A stretch of 64,000 bases of DNA from Jidongwangia harbinensis. GTDB lineage: Bacteria; Actinomycetota; Actinomycetes; Mycobacteriales; Micromonosporaceae. Where the stretch lies: NCBI RefSeq assembly GCF_020216025.1, contig NZ_JAIWNC010000005.1:186001-250000 (forward strand), in the 5' to 3' direction. The notes below the pieces were generated by a model. It saw only the letters and a list, made by a program, of their open reading frames with translations. It was not told where the DNA came from and ran no database searches. The first letter of the stretch is position 1. Each line of letters begins with the position of its first letter. The position numbers and the translations under genes are program-made. Below, in pieces: positions 1-9,373 of the stretch.

Positions 1-311
1 CCGGCGGAATCGGTTACGCGGTCCGGCCGGACCGGTGGGGCCGGGGGTACGCCACGGACGCCGCCCGGACCCTCGCCGGGTTCGCGTTCGGTGCGCTGGG
101 TCTGCACCGGGTGCACGCCTCCGCGTTTCCGGACAACGTCGCGTCGCTTGCCGTGCTGGCCGGGCTCGGCATGACGTACGAGGGCCGGATCCGCGACGAC
201 GCGCTGGTCGACGGCGAGTGGCGAGACTCGCTGCTGCACTCGGTGCTGGCGCCGGAGTGGCGGGCCGGGCTCAGCCGACCGCCGCGATCGGGCGCGGTGC
301 CGCCGGGGTGA
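1..311 (+). CDS. GNAT-family N-acetyltransferase, 3' part
   Basis: The gene enters from the left edge, so only about the last 102 codons are present, in the frame that starts at base 3. The visible part holds the acetyl-CoA pyrophosphate-binding signature of GNAT enzymes (RWGRGYATDA) and the RimJ/RimL-like tail HRVHASAFPDNVASLAVL followed by GLGMTYEGRIR. Such enzymes move an acetyl group from acetyl-CoA to an amine on a protein N-terminus or small molecule; the substrate cannot be told from this fragment. Its stop codon lies inside the 3' end of the convergent asnB gene (41-bp overlap). Confidence 0.85.
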   Translation, partial: GGIGYAVRPDRWGRGYATDAARTLAGFAFGALGLHRVHASAFPDNVASLAVLAGLGMTYEGRIRDDALVDGEWRDSLLHSVLAPEWRAGLSRPPRSGAVPPG

Positions 312-2190
312 TGGACTTCTCCACGGTGATCGCGTGCCACAGGCAGAACATCGCCACGGTCCACACCTTGCGGGAGTAGTCGCCCTGTCCGGCCCGGTGC
401 TCGCGGAGCAGCCGCTGCGCGTAGTTCAGGTCGAGCAGGTGACCGGCCTGCGAGTCGGCCATCAGCGCACCCGCCCAGTCCCCGATCTCGCCCTTGAGCC
501 ACAGCCTGGTCGGGGTGGGGAAGCCCAGCTTGCGCCGCTCCCGGACGGACTCGGGCACGATCCCGCGCATCGCCTCGCGCAGGGCGTGCTTGGTGGTGCG
601 CTCGCCGGCCGGCACCTTCAGTTCGGTGCACAGGCCGGCCGCGGCGGCGTACACGGCCTGGTCCAGGAACGGCACCCGCAGCTCCAGCGAGTGGGCCATG
701 GACATCCGGTCGGCCTTGGTCAGGATGTCGCCGGGGAGCCAGGTGTGCAGGTCGACGTACTGCATGGAGGTGACGTCGTCGACGTCGGCGGTCTCCGCGT
801 ACAGCGGGGCGGTGATCTTGGTGTGCGGGTCGGCGGTGAAGCGCATCAGGTCGGCCTTCTCGGCGGGCGAGAAGATCCGGGCGTTGCCGTAGTAGCGCTC
901 CTCGATCGGGGTGGTGCCGCGTTCCAGGAAGCTGCGGCCGCGCATGCCCTCCGGGAACACCTGCGACAGGTTGTGCAGGCCGCGCTTCATGCCGTTCGGC
1001 AGCTTCCCGAGCTTGGCCAGCGACATCGGCTCGCGGTAGATCATGTAGCCGCCGAACAGTTCGTCGGAGCCCTCGCCGGAGAGCACCACGGTGACGTACC
1101 GGGAGGCGGTCTGTGCCAGGAAGTAGAGCGGGATCAGCGACGGGTCGGCCACCGGGTCGTCGAGCAGCTGCACGATGCGCGGCAGCTCGCGCAGCACGTC
1201 GTCCTCGGTGACGACGGTGGGCGTCAGGCGTACCCCGAGTTGCGCGGCCGTGTCCTGGGCGACCTCGATCTCCGAGTAGCCCTCGTGGGCGAAGCCCGCG
1301 GTGAACGCGTGCAGGTCCGGCTTCACCTCCCGGGCCAGCGCCACGATCGCCGACGAGTCGACGCCGCTGGACAGGAACGTGCCGACCGGCACCTCGGCGT
1401 GCAGGTGCTGGCGGACGCTGTCGCGCAGCGCGTCGCGGATGGCGTGGTAGGCGGCCTGCGGTTGCAGGTTGAGCGCGCGCAGCTGGGGCCGGAAGTACCG
1501 TTCCAGGCGCTGCCCGCCGGCCGGGGTCCAGGTGAGCCGGTGGCCGGGCGGCAGCCGCCGCACGTGGCGGTGCAGCGTCATCGGGTCCGGCACGTACTGC
1601 AGCGTCAGGTAGTGGGCGAGCGCGTCGGTGTCCAGGGCCGCGCCGGAGTCTCCGCTGAACGGCAGCAGCGCCTTGCGCTCACTGGCGAGGAAGAGCCCGT
1701 CCGCGGTCTCCATCAGGTACAGCGGCTTGATGCCGAACGGGTCGCGGGCCGCGTGCAGGGTGCCGGTCCAGTGGTCGTACGCCACGAACGCGAACATGCC
1801 GCGCAGCCGCGGCAGTGCGGCCGCACCCCAGTAGTGGAACGCGGCGGCGAGCACCTCGCTGTCGCCCTGGGTGGCGAACGTCGCCTGGTGCTGGCGGATC
1901 AGGTCGGCGCGCAGTTCCCGGTAGTTGTAGATCTCGCCGTTGAACACCATGGTCCAGCGCCCGGCCTGCGGGCCGTCGACCGGGTAGTGCACCGGCTGGC
2001 TGCTCTCCGCCCGGTCGATGATGGCGAGCCGCTTGAAGCCCATCGCGATGCCCGCGCCGTACTCGATCTGGGTGTCGTCCGGGCCGCGGTGGTGCATGGT
2101 CTCCAGCGACTCGGCGAACGCCGCTGCCGACTCCGGATCCGGTGTTCCGGCGCTCGGGCGGCTGCTCACGAACACGCTCAATCCACACAT
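271..2190 (-). CDS. asnB: Asparagine synthetase, glutamine-hydrolysing
   Basis: Makes asparagine from aspartate, ATP and glutamine-derived ammonia in the cytoplasm. The ATG at 2190 is chosen because it places the catalytic cysteine at residue 2 (MCGLSVFV), which class II glutamine amidotransferases need after Met removal; the open frame continues 60 codons upstream without any such requirement. The N-terminal half has the MVFNGEIYNYRELR glutaminase motif. The synthetase half has the ATP pyrophosphatase loop FLSSGVDSSAIVAL and the GEGSDELFGGY motif. The 639-residue length is usual for actinobacterial AsnB. It could instead amidate another substrate, as some AsnB paralogues do, but nothing nearby suggests that. 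It is divergent from the response regulator at 2361. Confidence 0.93.
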   Translation of the reverse strand: MCGLSVFVSSRPSAGTPDPESAAAFAESLETMHHRGPDDTQIEYGAGIAMGFKRLAIIDRAESSQPVHYPVDGPQAGRWTMVFNGEIYNYRELRADLIRQHQATFATQGDSEVLAAAFHYWGAAALPRLRGMFAFVAYDHWTGTLHAARDPFGIKPLYLMETADGLFLASERKALLPFSGDSGAALDTDALAHYLTLQYVPDPMTLHRHVRRLPPGHRLTWTPAGGQRLERYFRPQLRALNLQPQAAYHAIRDALRDSVRQHLHAEVPVGTFLSSGVDSSAIVALAREVKPDLHAFTAGFAHEGYSEIEVAQDTAAQLGVRLTPTVVTEDDVLRELPRIVQLLDDPVADPSLIPLYFLAQTASRYVTVVLSGEGSDELFGGYMIYREPMSLAKLGKLPNGMKRGLHNLSQVFPEGMRGRSFLERGTTPIEERYYGNARIFSPAEKADLMRFTADPHTKITAPLYAETADVDDVTSMQYVDLHTWLPGDILTKADRMSMAHSLELRVPFLDQAVYAAAAGLCTELKVPAGERTTKHALREAMRGIVPESVRERRKLGFPTPTRLWLKGEIGDWAGALMADSQAGHLLDLNYAQRLLREHRAGQGDYSRKVWTVAMFCLWHAITVEKSITPAAPRPIAAVG

Positions 2191-2360
2191 GGTCCGGCTC
2201 CCCTCGTGGCGAATACGACGGGCGGAACCGTAGGGAGCCGGCGATGAGGAACTTGTGAAGAACTCGTCGGGAACCGCGAGCGCATCGGAATCCCAGCGGT
2301 TCTTCATCGGAATCTGACATTCCTTGGCCGGAGTTGCGGGGCTCAACGAGAATCCCAGGC

Positions 2361-3044
2361 GTGACCGCACGCATCCTGGTGGCAGATGACGATCCGAAGC
2401 ATGCCCAGCTCATCCGCCTGTACCTGGAGCGCGAAGGGCATCAGGTGATGACCGTAGGTGACGGTCGGGCGGCGCTGGATCAGGCTCGTGCCCGGCGTCC
2501 GGACCTCATCATTCTGGACATCATGATGCCGTTGGTGGACGGTCTCGACGTCTGCCGGATTCTGCGTGCCGAATCGAATGTCGCAATTCTGCTGGTGACC
2601 GCCCGCTCGTCCGAGAACGACATGCTGCTGGGTCTGGACATCGGCGCCGACGACTACCTGTCGAAGCCGGTGAGCCCGCGCGAGCTGACCGCCCGGGTAC
2701 GGGCGCTGCTGCGCCGGATCGGCGCCACGGAGGACCCGTCGACGGTGCTCCGGGTGGGCGAGCTGGAGGTCGACGCCGGGCGCTTCGAGGTGCGGGTGGG
2801 CGGAACGCCGGTCGGCCTGACCGCGAAGGAGTTCGGCATCCTGGAACTGCTGGCCCGCGAGCCGGGACGGGTGTTCACCCGCGGCCAGATCATCGACAAG
2901 ACGTTCGGTTTCGAGCAGGACGTGTCCGAACGTACGGTCGACGCCCACGTGGTGAACCTGCGCCGCAAGATCGAGACGGATCCGGCCGAGCCGCGCTACG
3001 TGCAGACCGTGTACGGGCGCGGCTACCGGATGGCCGAGACGTGA
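2361..3044 (+). CDS. OmpR/PhoB-family response regulator
   Basis: DNA-binding half of a two-component system. The receiver domain (residues 1-120) shows the acidic pocket ADDD, the phospho-acceptor Asp53 in LIILDIMMP and the conserved lysine in YLSKP. A winged helix follows, with GLTAKEFGILELLA and ERTVDAHVVNLRRKIE, ending TVYGRGYRM. The start is taken as the GTG at 2361, which gives the canonical short lead into the first beta strand; a TTG nine codons upstream is less likely. It overlaps the kinase gene by 4 bp (GTGA), so the two are translated together. The target is unknown; asnB and the ABC exporter at 4893-8210 are the neighbouring candidates. Confidence 0.93.
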   Translation: MTARILVADDDPKHAQLIRLYLEREGHQVMTVGDGRAALDQARARRPDLIILDIMMPLVDGLDVCRILRAESNVAILLVTARSSENDMLLGLDIGADDYLSKPVSPRELTARVRALLRRIGATEDPSTVLRVGELEVDAGRFEVRVGGTPVGLTAKEFGILELLAREPGRVFTRGQIIDKTFGFEQDVSERTVDAHVVNLRRKIETDPAEPRYVQTVYGRGYRMAET

Positions 3045-4885
3045 GTTTCCGCCTACGGATCTTCCTGCTGGTGATGCTGGTGGCGACCACCGCGATCGGC
3101 GCCACCGCGTGGCTGACGCTGAGCCTCACGTCGCGCGAGGTGGCCCGGGCCGACCGGGCGCTGGAACAGCACGAGCGCCGGATCACCGAGACCATCAACG
3201 AGTACGGCGTCCGGCACGGCCGCTGGACCGGGGTCGACCGCACCGTCCTGGAGCTCGCCCGGACCACCGGCCTGCACATCCAGGTGGTCACCGTGCAGGG
3301 CCAGCGCCTCGCCGACTCGGACACGCTCGCCGGCCGCCCGGCCGGGCCGCTGCAGTCCGTGCCGGTCACCGTGTCCGGCCTGCCGACGCTGCACCCGGCC
3401 ATCGCCCGGGCGATGCGGGTGGCCTATCCGGAGGACAGCCTGCTGCTCCCCGGCGCCGACCGTGCGCCCACGAGACGCGATCTGGCACCGCCGCCGGAGT
3501 TCGGCAGCATCACCCACGATCTGCTCGGCCTGGGCGGGACGGATCCGCAGCTGCGGTCGCCACTGACCCAGATGGTGCGCCAGGCCGCCCAGTACCGGGC
3601 CGCCCTGGTGGCGACCCGCTGCATCGCCCGGATGAATTCGGGCGCACCGGCCGGTCTCGGCACCGTCGACCCGCCCTACCTCAGCGCGCAACAGCTCGAC
3701 GCGTACCCGAACTGCGCGATCGGTGGCACCACCCAGGTCACCTGGGACCAGGAGTGGCTGCGGTACGTGTGGGAGACGGTGACCCGGTGCCTGGAACCGT
3801 TGCAGCGGGAGACGCCGCCGAACTGCGCGGAGTCGGCGTTCCAGGAGGCGGCGGGCAACGCGAGCGCGATCGTGGCGGTGGAGATCTATCTCGGCGCGCA
3901 GACCGGTGCGGACCGGCTGACCGAGCTGGGCCAGGGCGCGATGTTCGGGGCGGCCGGCCTGATCGCGGTGGCCTTTCTCGGCACCGCGTGGATCGCCCGC
4001 CGGGTGAGCCGCCCGGTGCACCGCCTCACCATGGCGTCCTTCCTGCTCGCCAGCGGCGACCTGGAGGTGCGGGTGCCGACGGCCGGAAACGACGAGCTGG
4101 CCCAGCTGTCCGCGTCGTTCAACACCATGGCCGAGGCCGTGCAGCGCAGCGAGGAACGCCAGCGCCGGCTGATCGCCGACGTGGCGCACGAGATGCGTAC
4201 GCCGCTGTCGAACCTGCGCGGCTATCTGGAGGGCCTGTCCGACGGGGTGGTGGAGCCGAGCCGGGAGCTGTTCGCGTCGCTGCACGAGGAGACCCTGTTG
4301 CAGGGCCGGATCCTGGACGACCTGCAGGTGCTCGCGTTGGCCGAGAGCGGCGACCTGGGGTACGCCCGGGCACCGCTGGACCTGGCCGAACTGGTCGCGG
4401 CGGCGTGCACGGCGCACCGGGCGGTGGCCGCCGAGCAGGGCGTCGCGCTGACCGTCGACACGCTGGACGGGGTGTGGGTCTCGGCCGACCCGGACCGGAT
4501 CCGCCAGGTGCTGGGCAACCTGTTGTCCAACGCGATCCGCTACACCGACGCCGAGGGTCACGTGCTGGTCAAGGTCCGGGCCGAGGTCGGCGAGGCGGTG
4601 CTGACCGTACGCGACACCGGCATGGGCATGACCCCGCACGACCAGGCCCGTGTCTTCGACCGGTTCTGGCGGGCCGACCCGGCCCGGCAGCGGGCCACCG
4701 GCGGCAGCGGCCTGGGCCTGACCATCGCCCACCGCATCGTCAGCGACCACGGCGGCCGGATCGAGGTGGACAGCATGCCGGCCAAGGGCACCACGTTCAC
4801 GGTCCGGTTGCCGCTGGTCCGGAACTGGTGGGCGGACGCGATCGGGCCGGCAGCCCCCTCGGCTGCCGGCCCGGATCCTCGGTGA
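3041..4885 (+). CDS. HAMP-domain sensor histidine kinase
   Basis: Membrane sensor partner of the preceding response regulator. It has an N-terminal membrane segment (about residues 7-29), a large outside domain of about 270 residues with several cysteines, a second membrane segment near residue 305-320 and then a HAMP linker. The phospho-acceptor is His383 in DVAHEMRTPLSNLRG. The ATPase domain shows the N box NLLSNAIRYTD, G1 box DTGMGM and G2 box GGSGLGLTIA. The architecture is like MprB/BaeS envelope-stress kinases, but the sensor domain is not one I recognise. The 3' end contains a strong hairpin, so transcription probably ends inside the last codons, facing the convergent ABC permease. Confidence 0.93.
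   Translation: MSFRLRIFLLVMLVATTAIGATAWLTLSLTSREVARADRALEQHERRITETINEYGVRHGRWTGVDRTVLELARTTGLHIQVVTVQGQRLADSDTLAGRPAGPLQSVPVTVSGLPTLHPAIARAMRVAYPEDSLLLPGADRAPTRRDLAPPPEFGSITHDLLGLGGTDPQLRSPLTQMVRQAAQYRAALVATRCIARMNSGAPAGLGTVDPPYLSAQQLDAYPNCAIGGTTQVTWDQEWLRYVWETVTRCLEPLQRETPPNCAESAFQEAAGNASAIVAVEIYLGAQTGADRLTELGQGAMFGAAGLIAVAFLGTAWIARRVSRPVHRLTMASFLLASGDLEVRVPTAGNDELAQLSASFNTMAEAVQRSEERQRRLIADVAHEMRTPLSNLRGYLEGLSDGVVEPSRELFASLHEETLLQGRILDDLQVLALAESGDLGYARAPLDLAELVAAACTAHRAVAAEQGVALTVDTLDGVWVSADPDRIRQVLGNLLSNAIRYTDAEGHVLVKVRAEVGEAVLTVRDTGMGMTPHDQARVFDRFWRADPARQRATGGSGLGLTIAHRIVSDHGGRIEVDSMPAKGTTFTVRLPLVRNWWADAIGPAAPSAAGPDPR
4844..4872 (+). terminator. Hairpin inside the kinase 3' end
   Basis: Perfect 12-bp stem: 4844-4855 pairs with 4861-4872 around a 5-nt loop. 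It covers codons near the kinase stop (4883-4885) and sits 20 bp from the stop of the convergent permease. It can serve both transcripts. There is no U-tract, as is common in high-GC actinobacteria. Confidence 0.6.
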
Positions 4886-4892
4886 CGACCAA

Positions 4893-7409
4893 CTACTCCT
4901 TGAGACCGATGTTCTCCACCGGTGCGATCCGCAGCAGCCGTCCGATCGGCAGCACCGTGGTGAACATGGCCAGGAGCGTGGCGCCCCCGATGATGGCGAC
5001 CCAGCCCAGCGGCGGGACGTACGGCACCATTTCGCCGGTCATCTTGTAGATCACCGCGGTCAGCGTCAGGGCCGCGATCACGCCGCCGACGAGCAGCGAC
5101 ACTCCGAGCAGGCCGACCTGTTCGGCATGCACCATCCGCTTGACCTGAGCCCGGGTGACCCCGACCAGGCGGAGCAGGGCCAGTTCCCGGCCGCGGGCCA
5201 GCGCCGCCATGACCATGGTGTTGGCGGCGGCCAGGGCGGCGTACCCGATCATCACGCCCATCAGCAGCTTGTTGAGCCAGGCGCTGATCGCAATGTCCTG
5301 GGCGATCTGCCCGGACTGGGCCTTGGTGTCCACCACGTTGCTGGCCGGGTAGCGCTCGGCCAGCTCGGCGAGGGCCGCGCCGACCTCGGCGCCACCGGAG
5401 GACCGGATCAGGATCTCGTCGTCGAGGTTACCGGCGGTGTGCCCGGCGATCGTGTCCCGGCTGAGCGTCAGGTCGGCGAATCCGAAACCACGCTGGTAGA
5501 TCGCGGCCACCGTCAGTTCCGCCGGCGTGCCGTCACCGAGCCACAGCTTGGCCTTCTGCCCGACCTTCCAGCCGTGCGCCGTGGCCTGCATGGTCGACAC
5601 CGCGATGCTCTCGCGGTTCAGGTTCGCCAGGCTGCCGTCGGTGACCTTCAGATCCATGGTCTGCGCGACGCTGTCGGTGTCCACCGCCTGCGCGCTCACC
5701 TCCTCGGCGGCACCCTGGTTCTCCGCCACCAGCGAGGTGCGCCGGATGCCGGTCGCCGCCTCCACTCCGGGAACCTTGCGGACCTCGGTGACCGCGTCGG
5801 CCGGGAGCCCGGCGGCGGACGTCAGGGACCACTGCGCCAGCATCCCGTCCCGGGTGTTGGTGACGACCTGACGCTCCAGGTTGTTCTGCAGGAACCAGAT
5901 CGAGCCGCCGAGGCCGACCGAGAGCACCAGGGCGGTCAGCACGGTGACCATGCCCTGGGCGTTGGCCCGCAGGTTGGCACCGGCCAGGTAGCCGCTGGAT
6001 CCCCACACCTTGCGCAGCAGCGGGGAGAGCAGCTTGGCCGCGAACCGGTTGATCCACGGACCCAGCACGGCGACCGCGGCGATGTACGTGAACAGCATCA
6101 TGAGCGCCGCGCTGAGCGCCTTCGTGCCGCTGGTCGAGGTGGTGACCGTCGCCAGCACCACCGCGGCGCCGAACGTGACCAGGCCGAGGACCAACCGAAC
6201 CTTGCCGCTGCGGCGCGGTTCGACGGCGACCTCCCCGAGCGCCTCGGTCGGCCGGATCCCGGTGACCCGCAGCGCGGCGAGGAAGGAGGCGCCCATGGCG
6301 ACGAGTGTGATGAGTACGGCCACCGCGCCACCGGCGAGCAAACCGTTCTCGATCGGGAAATCGGCCGGGATGAAGCCCCGGGTGACCAGCTCGTCGCTGG
6401 TCCAGTCGAGCGCCAGGAGACCGGCCGGGATGCCGAACACCACCGCGAACGCACTCAGGATGGCGGCCTCGGCGACGATCATCCGCCGCACCTGTCCGGG
6501 CGTCGCCGCGATGGCCCGGAGCAGCGCGAGATCCCGGCGGCGGTGCCGGACCGACAGGCCGATGGTGCCGGCCACGATGCACGTGACCAGCAGTGCCACG
6601 TACGCGCCGAAGGCGGCGCCGAGCGAGATCAGCAGACCGCGCGCCGCGATGGCGTCGGACACTTCGAGCTTGCCGCGGTCGACACCGGTGTAGGTCTCGG
6701 CGCCGTTGTCCTGGGCGAGCTTCCGCATGGCGGTGGCGAGTGCGGCCTTGTCCGCGCCGGGCTCCGCAACGATCCCGATGGCGGCGGCCCGGCCCTTGTG
6801 CGGGGTGAGCTTCGCGGCCTGGGCGTCGGTGAAGAACACCGAGGCCGGTCCGTCGGAGGTGCCCGCCTGGGCGATGCCACTCACCGTGTAGGTGCGGAGG
6901 GCACCACCGATCAGGACGTCGGTCGAGGCGCCGGGGGCCAGCGAGCCGGCCAGGCGGGCGTCGAGCACGATCTCGTCGGCCGCGTCCGGCTCCTCGCCGG
7001 CGGTCAGCTTGTACGGGGTCAGGGGCGCGCTGCCCCAGCCGTGACCGGCCGCCGGCACCGACGAGGCGGCCAGCGGGATGACGCCGAACGAGTAGTCGGC
7101 GACCGCGGTGGCGACCCCGGGGAGCTGCCCGAACTTCTTGGCCAGGGTGGCCGGTACGGTGCCGCCTTCGGGCAGCGGCGCGGTCACGGTACTGGTCTCG
7201 CCGAAAGCCTTGGTGGTGATCGTGAGTTCGTTGTGGGCCACCACCGCGTCGGCGGCGGCGTACCGCACGGGTTCGGGTTGGAAACGCACGCCGGACTCGA
7301 TGAGCGCGGCGGTGGTCATCAGGATCATCACGCCCGCGGTGAGCGCGACCAGGGTGGCGAACGCGCTGCCGAGCCGGCGGCGCACCATCTGCAGGGTCAG
7401 CTTCAGCAT
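4893..7409 (-). CDS. ABC transporter permease, FtsX/MacB-like
   Basis: Membrane half of an ABC exporter. At 838 residues it has the ten-helix duplicated FtsX layout: an N-terminal helix (MVRRRLGSAFATLVALTAGV), a long outside domain, a first FtsX block of helices with the cytoplasmic motif RHRRRDLALLRAIAATPGQVRRM, and a second block with ARGRELALLRLVGVTRAQVKRM. These duplicated LALLR.(I/V)GAT-like loops contact the ATPase. The family exports peptides, antibiotics or lipids, or transmits force to envelope enzymes; the substrate here is unknown. The gene starts 3 bp after the ATPase stop, with an AGGAGG ribosome site inside the ATPase 3' end. Confidence 0.92.
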   Translation of the reverse strand: MLKLTLQMVRRRLGSAFATLVALTAGVMILMTTAALIESGVRFQPEPVRYAAADAVVAHNELTITTKAFGETSTVTAPLPEGGTVPATLAKKFGQLPGVATAVADYSFGVIPLAASSVPAAGHGWGSAPLTPYKLTAGEEPDAADEIVLDARLAGSLAPGASTDVLIGGALRTYTVSGIAQAGTSDGPASVFFTDAQAAKLTPHKGRAAAIGIVAEPGADKAALATAMRKLAQDNGAETYTGVDRGKLEVSDAIAARGLLISLGAAFGAYVALLVTCIVAGTIGLSVRHRRRDLALLRAIAATPGQVRRMIVAEAAILSAFAVVFGIPAGLLALDWTSDELVTRGFIPADFPIENGLLAGGAVAVLITLVAMGASFLAALRVTGIRPTEALGEVAVEPRRSGKVRLVLGLVTFGAAVVLATVTTSTSGTKALSAALMMLFTYIAAVAVLGPWINRFAAKLLSPLLRKVWGSSGYLAGANLRANAQGMVTVLTALVLSVGLGGSIWFLQNNLERQVVTNTRDGMLAQWSLTSAAGLPADAVTEVRKVPGVEAATGIRRTSLVAENQGAAEEVSAQAVDTDSVAQTMDLKVTDGSLANLNRESIAVSTMQATAHGWKVGQKAKLWLGDGTPAELTVAAIYQRGFGFADLTLSRDTIAGHTAGNLDDEILIRSSGGAEVGAALAELAERYPASNVVDTKAQSGQIAQDIAISAWLNKLLMGVMIGYAALAAANTMVMAALARGRELALLRLVGVTRAQVKRMVHAEQVGLLGVSLLVGGVIAALTLTAVIYKMTGEMVPYVPPLGWVAIIGGATLLAMFTTVLPIGRLLRIAPVENIGLKE

Positions 7410-7412
7410 GGT

Positions 7413-8210
7413 TCAGCCCTCCTGAGCGACGAGCCGGCGGCCGAGCGAGGCGAGCAGTTCGGCGATCTTGTCGGCGCCGGGCTGCGGCAGGTCCCGCACG
7501 ATCCGGCCGTCCGCCAGGAGCACCACCCGGTCCGCGTACGACGCGGCCACCGGGTCGTGGGTCACCATGATCACGGTCTGGCCGGTGGCGTCGACCACGG
7601 AACGCAACAGGGTGAGCACCTCGGCGGCGGTCTGGGTGTCCAGCGCGCCGGTCGGCTCGTCACAGAAAATCACTTCCGGGCGCATGGCCAGCGCGCGGGC
7701 GATCGCCACCCGCTGCTGCTGACCACCCGACAGTTGCGCGGGTCGATGCTTCAGCCGCTCGGTAAGGCCCACCCGGGCCACCACCTCGCTCAGCCAGGCC
7801 CGGTCCGCCTTCACGCCGGACAGCCGCAGCGGGAGCAGAATGTTCTCCTCCACGGTCAGCGCGCCGATCAGGTTGAACGCCTGGAAGACGAAGCCGATCT
7901 TGGAGCGGCGGAGCTTGGTCAGCTTGGTCTCGGAGAGCTTCGACAGCTCCGAGCCGCCGACCAGCACCTGGCCGGAGGTCGGGCGGTCCAGGCCCGCCGC
8001 GGTCTGCAGGAGCGTGCTCTTGCCGGAGCCCGAGGGGCCCATGACGGCGGTGAACGTGCCGCGCACGAAGGTCGCGTCGACACCGGCGAGCGCGGTGACC
8101 GGCTCGGCTCCGGAGCCGTAGGTCTTGGTCAGGTTGTGCACCTGCACCGCTGCGGAAGTGTCGGATGCGGCCGGGCGAGCGGACTGCACACTGTGGAGAG
8201 ACATTGCCAC
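7413..8210 (-). CDS. ABC transporter ATPase, LolD/MacB-like
   Basis: Cytoplasmic ATPase that drives the downstream FtsX-type permease. Visible motifs are Walker A GPSGSGKST, the Q-loop FVFQAFNLI, signature LSGGQQQR, Walker B VIFCDEPTGALD and the switch histidine in VTHD. The CDEPTGALD form and the 265-residue size are typical of the LolD/MacB/YtrE branch. ATG codons at 8210 and 8204 are both possible; AAAGG lies about 10 bases upstream. Two inverted repeats lie in the leader upstream (8227-8275 and 8294-8321), so the operon may be under its own repressor or attenuator. Confidence 0.94.
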   Translation of the reverse strand: MAMSLHSVQSARPAASDTSAAVQVHNLTKTYGSGAEPVTALAGVDATFVRGTFTAVMGPSGSGKSTLLQTAAGLDRPTSGQVLVGGSELSKLSETKLTKLRRSKIGFVFQAFNLIGALTVEENILLPLRLSGVKADRAWLSEVVARVGLTERLKHRPAQLSGGQQQRVAIARALAMRPEVIFCDEPTGALDTQTAAEVLTLLRSVVDATGQTVIMVTHDPVAASYADRVVLLADGRIVRDLPQPGADKIAELLASLGRRLVAQEG

Positions 8211-8226
8211 GCCTTTCGGAGTTTTG

Positions 8227-8275
8227 GCTGCTGAAGGGGTACGTAAGAAACCTATGGCGGGGCGTCTTCAGCAGC
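8227..8275. promoter_or_regulatory. 10-bp inverted repeat upstream of ABC exporter
   Basis: GCTGCTGAAG at 8227-8236 and its exact complement CTTCAGCAGC at 8266-8275 flank a 29-nt segment, 17 bp upstream of the ABC ATPase start. Read on the minus strand it would form part of the 5' leader. It could be an operator pair or a leader stem; the sequence alone does not decide. Confidence 0.4.
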
Positions 8276-8293
8276 TATGCAGCCAGCGGGCAA

Positions 8294-8321
8294 GGTCAGG
8301 TACAGCAGGCACCACCTGACC
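8294..8321. promoter_or_regulatory. 8-bp inverted repeat upstream of ABC exporter
   Basis: GGTCAGGT (8294-8301) and ACCTGACC (8314-8321) are perfect complements with a 12-nt spacer. The element lies about 85 bp before the ABC ATPase start and is a second candidate operator or leader stem for that operon. Confidence 0.35.
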
Positions 8322-8695
8322 GGTGCGGCTGGCCGGACCCTGCCCCGTCCGGGACGGTGCCGGTGCCGCTCGGGGCTACCCGGCCGCCCCGGCCCCCATG
8401 ACGGCCGGGTCGGCGTGGGGCGGACCCCGGACAGTCGCCGGGTCGGGACATATCCGCCTTTGCAACCGTTAAGTGGCGACGCCGACAAGATCCTGAAGGG
8501 CGCGGGCGGTTCGTGGAGCGAAATGGCCCCCGCCAGGAGGGCGAGCCGCCTCCAAGCTGCCGGAGCGCTGCGCGTCGCCCGTGATGGTGGAAATGGATCG
8601 GTGGGGGTGCTGTCCCGACGGTTTACCGAGTTGTTGGTGGGTGCGGCAGGGGGCGGAAGCTCTTGGCGATCGGACGCGGATCTTGAAGGCGCACG

Positions 8696-8748
8696 GCAGA
8701 TCTTGGAGGCTGGGGCAGATCTTGGAGGCTGGGGCAGATCTTGGAGGC
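8696..8748. repeat. 19-bp tandem repeat, about 2.8 copies
   Basis: Unit GCAGATCTTGGAGGCTGGG starts at 8696, 8715 and 8734 with exact 19-bp spacing. The core AGATCTTGGAGG recurs inverted at 8793-8806 (CCTCCAAGATCT), so part of the array can fold back on itself. Confidence 0.85.
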
Positions 8749-8829
8749 GAGATGCCCCTCGGGGGGCGGTGCGGCTCCAAGATTCGTGCGGGCCTCCAAG
8801 ATCTCGCCGGAATAAGGCCGCATACCGGG

Positions 8830-8895
8830 CAAAGCTGCCCGGCGGGAAGGCCAAAGCTGCCCGGCGGGAAGGTCAAAGCTGCCCGGCGGGAAGGG
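8830..8895. repeat. 22-bp tandem repeat, 3 copies
   Basis: Unit CAAAGCTGCCCGGCGGGAAG plus two bases starts at 8830, 8852 and 8874; the copies differ only in the last base. Each unit has the small hairpin GCCCGGC. 22 is not a multiple of 3, so it is not a protein repeat. Confidence 0.85.
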
Positions 8896-9373
8896 CCGGG
8901 AGCAGGGGCCAGGCCGCATTTCAGACATGCTGGGGCCGCCGATCCGTCGAACCCGCGGCTTTGTGCGTCCCAGAGGAGTAGCCCACCCGCAGCAAGCGGT
9001 TTTCACCGACGGGAGCCGTTGCAGCCGCCTGAACCCGGGACCGCCGCCGGACGGTCACCCATTTTCGGACCAGATCTGCCCCGCTGCGGCGAGACCGACG
9101 AGCATGCCGCCTCCCTGCGTGCCGGGTTCGGGCGACGGTGCGTGTGGTTCCGATGCGCACCGCGCCGAAACTCCGCACACCACGCTCGGGCAACACGGGT
9201 GCGTGGAGTTACGGCACTCAGCGCGCCGCTGCGTCACACGCCATGGCCGGGAGGGCGCGGGATGTGCGGTGGAAGCGGGCAACATTCGCCGTGGCGACGG
9301 GAGATGCCAGGCGCGGCGTAGCCGGATCGCCCCCCCCCGCCGCGTCGACACTGACCAAAATAGGCAGTCGAGC

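Larger units (their letters stand above)
8211..9373. other. Non-coding tract of 1.16 kb
   Basis: No frame in this interval has a credible start, ribosome site and protein-like sequence; the open frames present are low-complexity Arg/Pro/Gly readings. It holds the two inverted repeats near 8.2-8.3 kb, two short tandem arrays (8696-8748 and 8830-8895) with an inverted copy of the first array's core at 8793-8806, and around 9140-9240 a stretch that looks like a worn copy of the 61-bp repeat found at 59.3 kb. It separates the divergent-from-left exporter operon from the sugar importer operon whose last gene ends at 9374. Confidence 0.6.

Noticed and set aside
2191..2370. 60-residue N-terminal extension of asnB
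   Set aside because: Glutamine amidotransferase activity needs the cysteine at position 2 after the initiator Met, which only the ATG at 2190 provides.
5127..8234. A 1,035-codon open frame on the plus strand
   Set aside because: It is the complement of the FtsX permease and its ATPase and shows no domain-like sequence.
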